Assembly (NCBI GenBank): GCA_029777145.1
Contig: JAKOSS010000993.1
Span: 1 to 6,929, forward strand
DNA: 6,929 nucleotides
DNA from: Acidobacteriota bacterium
GTDB taxonomy: Bacteria; Acidobacteriota; Blastocatellia; Pyrinomonadales; Pyrinomonadaceae
Direction of reading: 5' to 3'
Both the position numbers and the translations under genes were made by a program. A model generated the notes under the pieces. It did not search any database and was not told the origin of the DNA. It saw nothing but the letters and a program-made list of their open reading frames with translations. Numbering within the stretch: position 1 is the stretch's first letter; the number at the start of each line of letters is the position of its first letter. Below, one piece after another: positions 6,855 through 6,929 of this stretch.

Positions 6855-6929
6855 TGCCTTTGTCATCGGGGTTCTTGTTGCGGTTGCGTTGGCCGCGGTC
6901 TCGGTCCGCGCCCAGCAGCCGGAAGTGAA
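6844..6929 (+). CDS. Start of another secreted protein (3' end outside the window)
   Basis: The frame opens at an ATG that overlaps the last 11 nt of the PL4 gene and stays open to the window end, giving 28 full codons. They read as a signal peptide: basic MRSN, a hydrophobic core VIGVLVAVALAAVSV, then a cleavage site RAQQ (AXA-type, VRA before QQ). Upstream GGACGAA gives only a weak ribosome binding site, so expression by translational coupling to the lyase is likely. Nothing of the mature protein is visible, so its function cannot be named. By position it is expected to be another exported pectin-degrading enzyme, which is inference. Confidence 0.7.
   Translation, partial: MRSNAFVIGVLVAVALAAVSVRAQQPEV

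Noticed and set aside
6090..6866. Minus-strand open frame opposite the PL4 C-terminus (258 codons)
   Set aside because: Shadow of the lyase; no domain, and it would have to overlap two + strand genes.

Overview
The window holds a run of five genes, all on the + strand, with a sixth starting at the right edge. It reads as a locus for breaking down rhamnogalacturonan-I (RG-I), the branched 'hairy' part of pectin. In order: the C-terminal end of a glycoside hydrolase family 2 (GH2) enzyme, a secreted aldose 1-epimerase, two secreted family GH28 pectin hydrolases, a secreted family PL4 rhamnogalacturonan lyase, and the signal peptide of another secreted protein. Each of the five genes whose 5' end is visible encodes an N-terminal Sec-type signal peptide, so the work is done in the periplasm or outside the cell.

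The DNA is moderately GC-rich with strong G/C preference at third codon positions. This gives long mirror-image open frames on the minus strand, which I treat as shadows. The enzymes look like those of Bacteroidota pectin loci, but the base composition and the absence of SusC/SusD-like genes in the window argue against typical Bacteroidota. A soil-type Acidobacteriota or a similar GC-rich Gram-negative polysaccharide degrader is my best guess, and it is inference only.

Layout: 2-469 GH2 C-terminus (5' end missing); 470-578 short spacer with a good ribosome binding site; 579-1697 epimerase; 1694-3133 first GH28, coupled to the epimerase by an ATGA overlap; 3134-3262 spacer filled mostly by a long inverted repeat built of 7-nt units; 3263-4909 second GH28; 37-nt spacer; 4947-6854 PL4 lyase; 6844-6929 start of the next secreted protein, overlapping the lyase stop by 11 nt. 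No stretch over 300 bases lacks a gene. I saw no tRNA, rRNA, insertion sequence or CRISPR array.

How the parts could work together (inference): PL4 cuts the rhamnose-galacturonate backbone by beta-elimination. The GH28 pair, both lacking the catalytic histidine of true polygalacturonases, would hydrolyse backbone or oligosaccharides. GH2 would trim side chains, for example releasing beta-galactose, and the secreted epimerase would speed anomer interconversion of the freed sugar before uptake. The most unusual non-coding structure is the 93-bp inverted heptad repeat between the two GH28 genes.
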